From Emticicia agri (GTDB lineage Bacteria; Bacteroidota; Bacteroidia; Cytophagales; Spirosomataceae): a DNA stretch of 64,000 nucleotides. The position numbers and the translations under genes were made by a program. Below are positions 52,685-62,138 of this stretch, piece by piece (the first letter of the stretch is position 1; every line of letters begins with the position of its first letter). The notes below the pieces were generated by a model. It was given only the letters and a program-made list of their open reading frames with translations, was not told the origin of the DNA and ran no database searches. The stretch spans positions 17,837 to 81,836 of the forward strand of contig CAMAQF010000006.1 in assembly GCA_945860265.1 (NCBI GenBank). Reading direction: 5' to 3'.

Positions 52685-54904
52685 TTAATTTCCTAATTCT
52701 AATTGATTTTTGACCAACGAATAATAATATCCTTGTTTGGTAACTAATTCACTATGTGTACCACTTTCAACGATTTCTCCTTTATTCAAGACAATAATTT
52801 GGTCAGCGTTTTTTACCGTACTTAACCGATGTGCTACCACTACGACGGTTCTTCGACCCGTCGAACCGCCTTTAAAAAAATCATCTAAATTTCGCATAAT
52901 AACAGCCTCATTATTAGCATCTAAAGCCGATGTTGCTTCATCAAAAAATAAAAATTCAGGGTTTTTATAAACCGCTCGTGCTATCAAAATACGTTGTTTT
53001 TGTCCGCCACTAATACCCATTCCACTTGAACCGATACGAGTATTCAAACCGCTCGGCAAAGCCTCTACGAATTCGATTATATTAGCTGTATGCAAGGCAT
53101 TTTCGAGTTTTTGACGATTTATTGAGCCATTTACATCTGATTCACTCACATTTCGAGCGATAGAATCGGCAAAAATATAACCTTCTTGCATTACTACGCC
53201 ACATTGACTACGCCAAAAATTATAGCTCATATTTTTGAGATTTGTATTGCCGACATAGATATTCCCATTTTGGGATTCATAATATTTAAGCAATAATTTT
53301 AATAGGGTTGTTTTGCCGCTACCACTTGCCCCAACTATTGCTGTAACTTTTCCTTGAGGAATTGTTAAGCTAATGTTTTTTAAAACCAATGCAGATGCAC
53401 TACTTCCATAACGAAAATCAATGTTTTCTAAGTGAATTGATTTATTGCTTGGTAGTTCGGCAATTAATAAATCATCTTTATTTTCTTCGTTGGTTTTATT
53501 ATGAATTTCAGATAAACGCTCAATACTCAATTTGGCATCTTGGTAGCTACGAATAAAAATGATAAAATTATTGATAGGCACATTCATTTGCCCAATTATA
53601 TACTGCACCGAAAGCATTGCTCCCAAAGTAATTTCGCCATTGATAACCGACCTTGCAGCAATATAGCTTATAAAAATATTTTTGACTTGATTAATGAAAT
53701 TTCCGCCTTCGTTTTGGGTTTGTGATAAGGCCAAACTACGAATATTTAATTTAAACAAACGTGCTTGAATCGCTTCCCACTCCCAGCGGCGGCGTTTTTC
53801 CGAACCATTCAATTTAATTTCCTGCATTCCGTTGATAAGCTGAATCGTACTACTTTGATTGCCCGATGCTTGGTCGAAATACAAATAATCAATTTTGGCT
53901 CGGCTGCTCAGAAATAATAACACCCAAGCCATATACAATGCAGAACCGACAAGAAAAACCCAAAACAGCAGTGGATTATAATAAAACAGAATTGCACCAA
54001 AAATGATCAAAGTAAAAGAAGAAAATAGTACATCTAAGGTTGTGGCAGATAAAAATGCTTGCACACGGTCGTGGTCACGAATACGTTGCAGAATATCGCC
54101 AGTAGTTTTGGAATCAAAAAACGCAATGGGCAGATTCATTAATTTCATCAAGAAATCTGACAACATTCGGAGGTTTACTCGGCTGGTGGTATGCAACAAA
54201 ATCCAAGAACGAATAATACCGATGCTTGATTGCGAAATAAAAAGCACTAATTGAGCAATCAGAATTAAGGAAACAAAGTCAATATTGCGAGTATTAATAC
54301 CAGTATCTACGATTTGTTGCGTAAGAAAAGGCAATGCCAACTGCAACATACTTGTTACAAAAAGCCCAATAAATAGTTGCGTAATATAACCTTTATATGG
54401 TCTGAAATAACGAAAAATAAAACCTGTTAAAGATTTTTTGACACCTTTTTGCTCCTTTTGTTCATAAAATAAAGGCGTAGGCTCAAACAATAGCAATACC
54501 CCCTCTGATTCAGAGCTTGGTTTCTTTTCTGGAATCCAACCTTTGATAAAATCTGCTTTTGTGTAAGTGATTAAACCATGTGCAGGGTCACCGATTATCA
54601 ACTTTTCTTTGTTAGCTTCATAAACAACTACATAATGGCGTTGTCGCCAATAGGCAATGCAAGGCAAAGGAATCTGTTCGGATAAAGTTTCATAAGTAAC
54701 ATTGAGAGCCAAAGAACTAAAACCTATTTTTTCTGCCGCATCAGCAAGGCCTCCGAGGGTTGTCCCATCTCCTGTTTGACTTGCTATTTCTCGCAAATAA
54801 TCTCCATCGTAAGATTTACCATGAAACTTACTAATCATACGTAAGCACGTAGGACCGCAGTCTTTTTGGTCATATTGGCGATAAAATGGGTATTTTTTAC
54901 TCAC
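52685..54904 (-). CDS. C39-peptidase-containing ABC transporter (bacteriocin/GG-leader exporter)
   Basis: YDQKDCGPTCLRMISKFHGK; GASGSGKTTLLKLLLKYY; ISGGQKQRILIARA. Confidence 0.96.
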   Translation of the reverse strand: MSKKYPFYRQYDQKDCGPTCLRMISKFHGKSYDGDYLREIASQTGDGTTLGGLADAAEKIGFSSLALNVTYETLSEQIPLPCIAYWRQRHYVVVYEANKEKLIIGDPAHGLITYTKADFIKGWIPEKKPSSESEGVLLLFEPTPLFYEQKEQKGVKKSLTGFIFRYFRPYKGYITQLFIGLFVTSMLQLALPFLTQQIVDTGINTRNIDFVSLILIAQLVLFISQSSIGIIRSWILLHTTSRVNLRMLSDFLMKLMNLPIAFFDSKTTGDILQRIRDHDRVQAFLSATTLDVLFSSFTLIIFGAILFYYNPLLFWVFLVGSALYMAWVLLFLSSRAKIDYLYFDQASGNQSSTIQLINGMQEIKLNGSEKRRRWEWEAIQARLFKLNIRSLALSQTQNEGGNFINQVKNIFISYIAARSVINGEITLGAMLSVQYIIGQMNVPINNFIIFIRSYQDAKLSIERLSEIHNKTNEENKDDLLIAELPSNKSIHLENIDFRYGSSASALVLKNISLTIPQGKVTAIVGASGSGKTTLLKLLLKYYESQNGNIYVGNTNLKNMSYNFWRSQCGVVMQEGYIFADSIARNVSESDVNGSINRQKLENALHTANIIEFVEALPSGLNTRIGSSGMGISGGQKQRILIARAVYKNPEFLFFDEATSALDANNEAVIMRNLDDFFKGGSTGRRTVVVVAHRLSTVKNADQIIVLNKGEIVESGTHSELVTKQGYYYSLVKNQLELGN

Positions 54905-54940
54905 AATCAGCTTTCCAATTAGTAGTCAAAGAATAATACT

Positions 54941-56104
54941 TTATTTTTCGTTGTTTATGAGTTCCCAAACTTTATCATTATAATTTGCTTTTGTGAATCC
55001 TGTCAGTTTTTCAAGCGATTTATAGTAATTCTCGTTGCCTTTTTCATAGGGTCCACAATTCAAGAATTCCCAAACACCATCGAAACCTTTTTCTTTTTCT
55101 ATTTTTTGGACGATTAACGCATTGACAACATAATCTACCATTAAATGCTTCTCTTGACTTTCTCCAAAATTTACTGGTTTGTCTTTGAAGTCTGCCCATT
55201 TTGCGTTTTTATCAGTAGCAACTTTTTCTTTAAATTGTTTAAAAATATCTTGCCAACTTATGCCCCAACTTCCACCATACAAATAGGCACAAGCCTCATC
55301 GATTGATTTATTTACTTTTCGTCTTGAAATAACCAAACTTAATCTATCATGCCATAAATCATGCGGGTCAAATTCATTGAAATTGGCACTATTGCTTCCT
55401 AAAACGATGAGTTTTTTATCGCCTACGGTTGAACTCAAATTGTTTTGAGGATAACCATTATAGTCTATTTTATAATCAACACCTATTAATTTTTGTAAGG
55501 CAACAAAATCTGAACATAAATAAAACTCACTTAATTTATTGACAGATTTTAGTTTTTTATCAAATTTTGTTGCCAATTTGTCAAACTCTTGTAATTTTTC
55601 TTTGTTGATAGAGTTTTGAAAACGAAAAATGTTATTACCAACTTTTTCAGTTTTCCAGTATTTTGTATTGCGAACCAACGGAGAAGAAAATAAAAAAGAA
55701 TTGTTTGTTTTATGAGCAATAAATTCAAAACTCCCTGCTAAAATTGGTGTTTTTTCATTGACACCGATGTACGAAACTTTGATTAAATACTTGCCATCTT
55801 CAATAGCTATGACATTTGTTAAGTAAGGTTTATAAAAGAAGTCATCTTTAAATCTACCGCTTTTCTCAATCCCATTTACTTCGTCAAGCTGAATAAACGT
55901 TTCTATTTTTTCTGCTGGAAAAACCAATATATTTTCTTCGTTTGGTTTTTGAGCTAAAATCAAAAATTCGTTGAGTGATGAAATGAGTTGTTTGCTTATT
56001 GTGCTATCTTGGGGTAAATAAATATTAGGACTTACTATCAATCGGCTTGTTTGAGCATAGACTACCGAACTTATTAGTAAAAACAAAAAGAGTAATTTTT
56101 TCAT
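54941..56104 (-). CDS. Exported gluzincin-like protein, module A (HDLWH in place of HExxH)
   Basis: Signal peptide; EFDPHDLWHDRLSLVISRRKVNKSIDEACAYLYGGSWG parallels HELIH...DEGIATFLGG of 62139-63260. Confidence 0.7.
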   Translation of the reverse strand: MKKLLFLFLLISSVVYAQTSRLIVSPNIYLPQDSTISKQLISSLNEFLILAQKPNEENILVFPAEKIETFIQLDEVNGIEKSGRFKDDFFYKPYLTNVIAIEDGKYLIKVSYIGVNEKTPILAGSFEFIAHKTNNSFLFSSPLVRNTKYWKTEKVGNNIFRFQNSINKEKLQEFDKLATKFDKKLKSVNKLSEFYLCSDFVALQKLIGVDYKIDYNGYPQNNLSSTVGDKKLIVLGSNSANFNEFDPHDLWHDRLSLVISRRKVNKSIDEACAYLYGGSWGISWQDIFKQFKEKVATDKNAKWADFKDKPVNFGESQEKHLMVDYVVNALIVQKIEKEKGFDGVWEFLNCGPYEKGNENYYKSLEKLTGFTKANYNDKVWELINNEK

Positions 56105-57267
56105 ACAAAAAGGGGTTTTTGAATTGGATTTAAGATTTGAAATAAGTTGTATTGAAAAGTATATGGTTGATTACTGTAATCGAATGAGGCTAATTCTTTG
56201 CCATATTCTTGAAATATTGTACTGAATCCTTCTGAAAACTGTTTATGATAAGCTAAACCTTCATCTGTCAAAATTTCAGTATTATTCATCAATTGAAGGT
56301 CTGAGTAAAATTTGCCCATATAAAAACCCATTCTTCCGAGTGCTTCGTGGCATTGTGTTTCATCAAATAAATTACCAGATTTTATCACTTTATCCAAAGA
56401 GTGTAAAATAGTTGTATAAGTAAATAAGCCATGAAAAGCCCCATAAACCCCTCTACTTTCTTGTGGATTTGGCGTGAAACCACTTAGAGGAGAATCTTTG
56501 GCTACTTTCAAAAACTTATTGGTTTCAAGCGTAAGTACATTAAAAATGATATGCCCGCATTGGTGGGCAATATCATCTATGAAAAAGACAACTGATTTCT
56601 GCTTGTTTTCGATATTAAAGTAGGCTGTACCTTGTTGCATAATACCAGCAAAGGAGTTATGATTGGGACTACTGAAAACGACAAATTCACGAGTAAAATC
56701 TTCAATCAGCTTCCAAAAATCAGGTAAATTGTTTTGAAAAAATATGGTAGCTTCTGCTAATTGTGTTTGGTGTTTAGCCAAAGATTGTTCAACGGATTCA
56801 TCAAATATTACGCCATCTTGATAGCTCAAATGGTCGGTTGGGTGCAAACAAACACGAATATTGCTATTTTTGACGAATTGATTGGGGATAAGTTTCTGAG
56901 TAATTTCTTCATCAGAAAGTGTAAAAACTTCATAAGGATTTGCTCGAATATAGCCTAAATTTGGAAGATTAACCAAACCAAATAAATCAGCTTTGAGTGT
57001 TACTTCTGATGGGCGTTTTTCTTCTATAATATACCCAAGTAGCGTTTGTTCCAAAGAAATTTTGTTTTCTGAACCAATATCAGAAAGAAAATAACAGAAA
57101 CAGTTGGGTTCTAAAAATAGTGTATCATTTTCATAATCTAACAAATCAAAAAGTTGCTCGTTTTCTTGGTATATCGCCATTCGGATTGTGTCTGAAAGAG
57201 TTGCTTGATTGTTAAAAATCAAAGACTTATTGAGATTAAGTTTTAAAACAATTATCATTTTGTCCAA
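56101..57267 (-). CDS. Alpha-KG/HExxH-type peptide-modifying-enzyme-like protein, module A (HQCGH)
   Basis: VVFFIDDIAHQCGHIIFNVLTLE...ESRGVYGAFHGLFTYTTILHSLDK. Confidence 0.65.
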   Translation of the reverse strand: MDKMIIVLKLNLNKSLIFNNQATLSDTIRMAIYQENEQLFDLLDYENDTLFLEPNCFCYFLSDIGSENKISLEQTLLGYIIEEKRPSEVTLKADLFGLVNLPNLGYIRANPYEVFTLSDEEITQKLIPNQFVKNSNIRVCLHPTDHLSYQDGVIFDESVEQSLAKHQTQLAEATIFFQNNLPDFWKLIEDFTREFVVFSSPNHNSFAGIMQQGTAYFNIENKQKSVVFFIDDIAHQCGHIIFNVLTLETNKFLKVAKDSPLSGFTPNPQESRGVYGAFHGLFTYTTILHSLDKVIKSGNLFDETQCHEALGRMGFYMGKFYSDLQLMNNTEILTDEGLAYHKQFSEGFSTIFQEYGKELASFDYSNQPYTFQYNLFQILNPIQKPLFV

Positions 57268-57989
57268 GTAGAAACGATTAGCAGAATTAAATTGTATATT
57301 GAATGAAATAAAATAGAAAAAAAGATGTTATATTTTAATCTTACATATCCAAAGAATACACCTGTTATGATTTGAGGTAATAATAAAAATGGAATATAAT
57401 ATAGCATTTTAAGATTTAGGATATAGTTAAAGTTACTAAGATGAGGTAAAGCAAAAAATAGAACTGAAATATAAAATATCAATCTTGGTTTCATAGTCCA
57501 AAACAATAATAATTTATTTTTCTGATTATGAAACAGCGTTAACCCAATAAATACAGCCCCTCCTGAAAATAATGCGAATGCTATATTAAATATTAAATGG
57601 TCTTCTACTTCATACATTGAAGATTTTGTAAAATAACAACTAATATAATAAACCAAAAGTGTTATTACGATAGAGATATTAATAACTGAAAATTTTAATC
57701 CTAATCGATGTAATAATTCTTCAAAAGTAGGACTTAATACACATAACAAAATCACTTTATAGACAACATCCTTATTTTTGAGACTTAAAGTTAATAAGTT
57801 TGTTGGCTTTGTAATGTTAAAATAGTAAAAGAAAAAGAAGCTTACTATTATAGCAAATAAACTAAATAAGAATAATACAACAAGTAATAAAATACTTTTT
57901 TTTACTGTATCAAAACTATATTTCTTGTAATCTTTTTTTACAATACCGCTATTCAATAAATAAAAAAACTCCTTTAAAATGTTTATCAT
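57255..57989 (-). CDS. CPBP-family intramembrane protease, module A
   Basis: SPTFEELLHRLGLKFS (EExxxR), FALPHLSNF, FGYVRLKYNIFFSILFHSIYNLI; start MINILKEF chosen over ORF start 58136. Confidence 0.85.
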   Translation of the reverse strand: MINILKEFFYLLNSGIVKKDYKKYSFDTVKKSILLLVVLFLFSLFAIIVSFFFFYYFNITKPTNLLTLSLKNKDVVYKVILLCVLSPTFEELLHRLGLKFSVINISIVITLLVYYISCYFTKSSMYEVEDHLIFNIAFALFSGGAVFIGLTLFHNQKNKLLLFWTMKPRLIFYISVLFFALPHLSNFNYILNLKMLYYIPFLLLPQIITGVFFGYVRLKYNIFFSILFHSIYNLILLIVSTWTK

Positions 57990-58250
57990 TGTAATTCTTT
58001 TATGCAATAAGAATAAAACAGTTATGGATTTTTTTCGCTTTTTAACAAACTTAAAAACGAATGAGACTTGGCTAAAATCATGTTTAATTGAAAAAATATC
58101 TATTAGCCCATAAGCAAAAAACTTCCTGTAAATCACTTATAATAAACATTTTATAAAAAACTAAATTTGCCTAATGAATGTCTAATATCTATGCATATCA
58201 TGATAGTTTTTAGAATACATAAGAAATAGTATTTCATTTTGAATATCTAA

Positions 58251-58285
58251 AATTTGTTGAACCATTATTTTTAGTCCAACAAATT
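58251..58285. promoter_or_regulatory. Hairpin between precursor A and downstream genes (weak terminator/attenuator candidate)
   Basis: AATTTGTTG...CAACAAATT, 9-bp perfect stem. Confidence 0.45.
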
Positions 58286-58298
58286 TTTTAAATTATTA

Positions 58299-58541
58299 TC
58301 ATTTACTAGTATACGAACCATAAGAATCATTCGCATATGTTGAATGTGTGAAAGCGTGTTTTACTTCCGACCAAAAATGACACCAATCAAAATCTCCACC
58401 ACTAATGTTTTCTAAATTTTGAGTTACTTGCTCTGCTTTCTGAGCCTTCAACTCTTCTAATGATAGTCTTTTCATTGTTTTTGTACCGAAAGGATTTATA
58501 GCCACAGCACCGTTGCTGTTGTTTGTTTTTCGGTGCTGCAA
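58299..58541 (-). CDS. GG-leader precursor peptide A
   Basis: GAVAINPFGTKTMKRLSLEELKAQKAEQVTQNLENISGG / DFDWCHFWSEVKHAFTHSTYANDSYGSYTSK; alternative start ATG 58475. Confidence 0.85.
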   Translation of the reverse strand: MQHRKTNNSNGAVAINPFGTKTMKRLSLEELKAQKAEQVTQNLENISGGDFDWCHFWSEVKHAFTHSTYANDSYGSYTSK

Positions 58542-58655
58542 TTTGGGCTACTTTTGCAAATTTAGCACGATTATATGATAGATATATTATAATTATTTCA
58601 ATATATTTTATAATTATTACTTATAAAATACTTATATTTACCGTATAATAATTTT
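58420..58655 (-). repeat. Direct repeat (leader plus promoter), copy A; partner 63440-63665
   Basis: Near-identical text from the leader through about 120 nt upstream of the start codon. Confidence 0.85.
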
Positions 58656-58704
58656 AAAGGGGTTTAAGAAGAAATCTAATACAAATAAAATCTTCGCTTT
58701 TTCA

Positions 58705-59526
58705 TCAAAGTTTTTCTAAAATTTCATCAACTTCAAAAGTAGTAATCTGATAAGGATAATTGGCATAAGATTCATTATCTTCATTCATTCGATAGCCATT
58801 TGCTATATTTGCTTTTGCTTGAACTAATAATGCTTTTGCTTCTTCTTTTTGGTTTATTTGTAGTAAAACCATTGCTTTATAGTACTCAACATCTGGAAAA
58901 TGTGAGTTTTGAGCCATAGCATTTTCAAAGTATGATAAGGCCTCTTTATATTTTTTTTGCTTGAATTTTGTCAGTCCCCAATAAAACCAATCCACATAAT
59001 GGACTGCTTCTTTGCCTTTTAGTAAAGCATTATTGATAGATAAACCTAAATAATAATCTGCCGAATCTAATTTATTTAACTTTAAATACGAAATACCTAT
59101 CCAAAAAGGATAACTATGGTCCATTGTTTGGTCGATTGGGCGTTTTTTATATATAGCTTTCAAATCTATGATTGCATTGCCATAATCTTTCATAAAAACG
59201 CACTTCATAAAACCACGATAGCCTAAATATGCCAGTGTATCTAACTCAACTGCTTTATTCAGAAACCTCATACCATCATAATATTTGCCACTTTTGAAGT
59301 TAGGCATTGATTTCTGTTGCCATAAACGTGTATTTTTAGGCTCTATTGCTAAGGCTGAATCTAAGTACATTTGCCATTCAGCCGAATTGTAGCTGAATGT
59401 ATGCCAATATTCTTTTGTAATGTATTTTTCTTTTTTTGCTTTCAAAATACTATCATTTTGAGCAAAAGAAGAAAATATCATCAACAAGAGTGTACAACTA
59501 AGGCACAATTTCTGTAACTTTTCCAT
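58705..59526 (-). CDS. TPR-like secreted protein
   Basis: Start MEKLQKLCLSC; repeated WYWGLTKFKQKKYKEALSYFENAMAQNSHFPD-type units. Confidence 0.75.
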   Translation of the reverse strand: MEKLQKLCLSCTLLLMIFSSFAQNDSILKAKKEKYITKEYWHTFSYNSAEWQMYLDSALAIEPKNTRLWQQKSMPNFKSGKYYDGMRFLNKAVELDTLAYLGYRGFMKCVFMKDYGNAIIDLKAIYKKRPIDQTMDHSYPFWIGISYLKLNKLDSADYYLGLSINNALLKGKEAVHYVDWFYWGLTKFKQKKYKEALSYFENAMAQNSHFPDVEYYKAMVLLQINQKEEAKALLVQAKANIANGYRMNEDNESYANYPYQITTFEVDEILEKL

Positions 59527-59932
59527 ACTCAATTTTGAAAGTAAAGTAGGTATAGTAATCAAATTTTCGACTTTCATAAGTTCCTATTTTCCAGTTTTCT
59601 AAGGTTTTGACAAAAGTTAATAAAGCTTCAATATATTTTTCTTCAAAGTTTATTTGTTTGTAACTATTATCAATTTGATAGATTTCAAAATTCCCTGTTT
59701 GCCCTTTACAGTTCACCACGAAACGAATTGTAATAAAGCCATTCATTTGCTTTGGTTGATAAGTCAATGTTCGATTTACTTCCTCTGTTAGTTTTTCGGA
59801 AGAAAGAGGATATTTTGTATTAAAAGAATAATATTGAGGTTTCCATTTATCAGTAAAAGCATTATCACACAACTTGAAGGACTCTTGCTGTGCAATACTA
59901 ATTATTGGAAAGAGAAAAAAGATAAGTTTCAT
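59498..59932 (-). CDS. TonB C-terminal-like secreted protein
   Basis: PKQMNGFITIRFVVNCKGQTGNFEIYQIDNSYK, lacks an N-terminal TM anchor domain. Confidence 0.6.
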   Translation of the reverse strand: MKLIFFLFPIISIAQQESFKLCDNAFTDKWKPQYYSFNTKYPLSSEKLTEEVNRTLTYQPKQMNGFITIRFVVNCKGQTGNFEIYQIDNSYKQINFEEKYIEALLTFVKTLENWKIGTYESRKFDYYTYFTFKIEYGKVTEIVP

Positions 59933-60669
59933 TTTATATAATCTAAAAATGCAGGTATAAATGCCACCATATTTAACAAAGAATGCGATAGAACAGAATA
60001 AAAAATACCATATTTCAATCTTATGTAACCAAATACAATTCCATAGATGGTTTGTGGTAATGTTATCAATGGCATAAGTAGCAACGTTTTGAAGTTGAGT
60101 TCAAAATTAAAATAATGAAATACTCCAAATAAAAAGACTGAAAAATAAAAAACTTGTTTGCGATGATTTGACCAAAAATCAGTCAAAAAACTGTCTGTTT
60201 TTTGTGAAAATGTGAGAATAAATAAGGTAACTATTCCGAAAAGTAAAGCAATTAATATATTAGTAAAATAACTATTCATTGATTTGAAATACTCCGAAAT
60301 AGAAAAATGAATTATTATCAAGAAAAAATAACTTAAACAAGATGTCATTATTGAAAAATTAATTCGAGAATATTTTAATCCTAATCTAAATCCTAATTCT
60401 TCAATTAGCGGAATATAAAATATGTAAGAAATAATACTGAATATAGCCCCATTTGATACAATAAACTCATTTGTACGATTAATTGGATATGGGATATTCA
60501 ATACTTTTAGAAGACAAACACTAACGATAATTGTAGTTACAGAAGTAATTAATGATAATAACAAAGTACAAACAATTTCATTAATTTTAACTTTTAATGA
60601 AATGTTACTTTTTTCAACATACCCTTTTGAAAATAATATTTTTATATTTTGAACATAGACTCCTATCAT
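59929..60669 (-). CDS. CPBP-family intramembrane protease, module B
   Basis: IPLIEELGFRLGLKYSR, FGVFHYFNF, FGYIRLKYGIFYSVLSHSLLNMV. Confidence 0.85.
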   Translation of the reverse strand: MIGVYVQNIKILFSKGYVEKSNISLKVKINEIVCTLLLSLITSVTTIIVSVCLLKVLNIPYPINRTNEFIVSNGAIFSIISYIFYIPLIEELGFRLGLKYSRINFSIMTSCLSYFFLIIIHFSISEYFKSMNSYFTNILIALLFGIVTLFILTFSQKTDSFLTDFWSNHRKQVFYFSVFLFGVFHYFNFELNFKTLLLMPLITLPQTIYGIVFGYIRLKYGIFYSVLSHSLLNMVAFIPAFLDYIK

Positions 60670-60721
60670 AAACTTAATTGAGAAATTGTTAAAAAAGTCT
60701 TACAAAATATTAATGTTTATT

Positions 60722-60949
60722 CTAAAAGGTTCTGCATCTGAGTGGGTACTCATGCGTCAGTTCAGGAGTAGCATAATGCCCCATGTTATGAATAGTTCCG
60801 TTGGCGGTTACTAAAATTCCCGATGAACTTTTACCCAAAGCATTTTGTGCTTTTTGTAGAATGCCCAAAGCTTTCTGATAATTAACGTTGGTTTGGGCAA
60901 TACCTGCTGTAAAAGACAAGAAAAAGAATAGTGATAAGAAAAATTTCAT
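60722..60949 (-). CDS. Short exported protein, probably a truncated N-terminal gene fragment
   Basis: Signal peptide then QKALGILQKAQNALGKSSSGILVTANGTIHNMGHYATPELTHEYPLRCRTF*. Confidence 0.45.
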   Translation of the reverse strand: MKFFLSLFFFLSFTAGIAQTNVNYQKALGILQKAQNALGKSSSGILVTANGTIHNMGHYATPELTHEYPLRCRTF

Positions 60950-60955
60950 GTTATT

Positions 60956-62122
60956 TTATTTGAGAGGGTTTATTGCTTGAAATAGTTTGTAGTTAAATAA
61001 ATATGGTTGGTTTTTGTAATCCAACGAGAATAATAATGACCTGTATTTTTTTTTGATTTTCTTGTATCCACTCAAAAACATTTCATAAAACTCAAATCCT
61101 TGGTTTGTTAAGATTCGCTTATCGTTCATATGTTCCAAATCTTTCTGGAATTTGTCCATATAGAAACCTAATCTACCGATTGCTTCATGCTTTTCATTTT
61201 CATGAAAAATGCTATTATCTAAACATTTATCCAAAGAGTGTAAAATGGTAGTGTAGGTAAATAGCCCATGAAAAGCACCATAGACTGTTCTGCTCTCTCC
61301 ATCAATATAAGTAAATTCTTTAAGCGGTGATTCTTTATGAACTTTTAGAAAGTTTTCAACTTTTAAGGTTAAAGCATGGTATATTACATGACCACACTGA
61401 TGGGCAATATCATCCACGAAAAACAATTTTTTTCTCGTTTCGTTAGCTACATTAATAAAGCCTACTCCATAATAAGAAAGTGCCGCCATTGAGTATTGAG
61501 TTTCACTATTAAAAACAACCAACTCTCGGCATGTTGTTTTTAATAATCTAAGAAAATCTGGCGTTACATTTTGAAAAATACTTGCCGTATTATCAATGAT
61601 TCTCTGGTACTTTATTGCAGTATCTTGCACAGTTTCAACAAAAGTTGTCTCAAACCGTTGAGTTATTAAGTCTGTTGGGTGTAAACACAACCTTATTTTA
61701 GTTGATTCAACATAAATGTTAGGAATAATTGGCATGGTTCCGCTCTTTGTAATAGCCTCTTTATCTTTTATTTTATACAAAATTCCCTGAGAATTAGGTT
61801 CTATTTTTAGGTAACCGATATTTGGAAGATTAACCATTCCAAATTTATCTGATTCAATAATTATTTGTTCGGGTTTTGACTCACCGCTTATATAACCATA
61901 AACAGCTAGTTCTAATGAAACTTTATTTTTATAGTTTTTATTTCCGCTGAAATAATGGAATAGAGTTGGTTCTAAAAAGATATTATCGTCATCATAAATT
62001 AATTTCTGAAAAAGGGATGGGTTTTCTTTATAGAAAGCTAAACGAATCATATCTGACAATTCTTGTTGGTTTTGAACAACCAAATTTTCATCAATCAAGA
62101 AATCTAAAACGTGTATCATCAT
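60956..62122 (-). CDS. Alpha-KG/HExxH-type peptide-modifying-enzyme-like protein, module B (HQCGH)
   Basis: LFFVDDIAHQCGHVIYHALTLK...ESRTVYGAFHGLFTYTTILHSLDK. Confidence 0.65.
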   Translation of the reverse strand: MMIHVLDFLIDENLVVQNQQELSDMIRLAFYKENPSLFQKLIYDDDNIFLEPTLFHYFSGNKNYKNKVSLELAVYGYISGESKPEQIIIESDKFGMVNLPNIGYLKIEPNSQGILYKIKDKEAITKSGTMPIIPNIYVESTKIRLCLHPTDLITQRFETTFVETVQDTAIKYQRIIDNTASIFQNVTPDFLRLLKTTCRELVVFNSETQYSMAALSYYGVGFINVANETRKKLFFVDDIAHQCGHVIYHALTLKVENFLKVHKESPLKEFTYIDGESRTVYGAFHGLFTYTTILHSLDKCLDNSIFHENEKHEAIGRLGFYMDKFQKDLEHMNDKRILTNQGFEFYEMFLSGYKKIKKKYRSLLFSLDYKNQPYLFNYKLFQAINPLK

Positions 62123-62138
62123 TTGGATTAGTATTACT

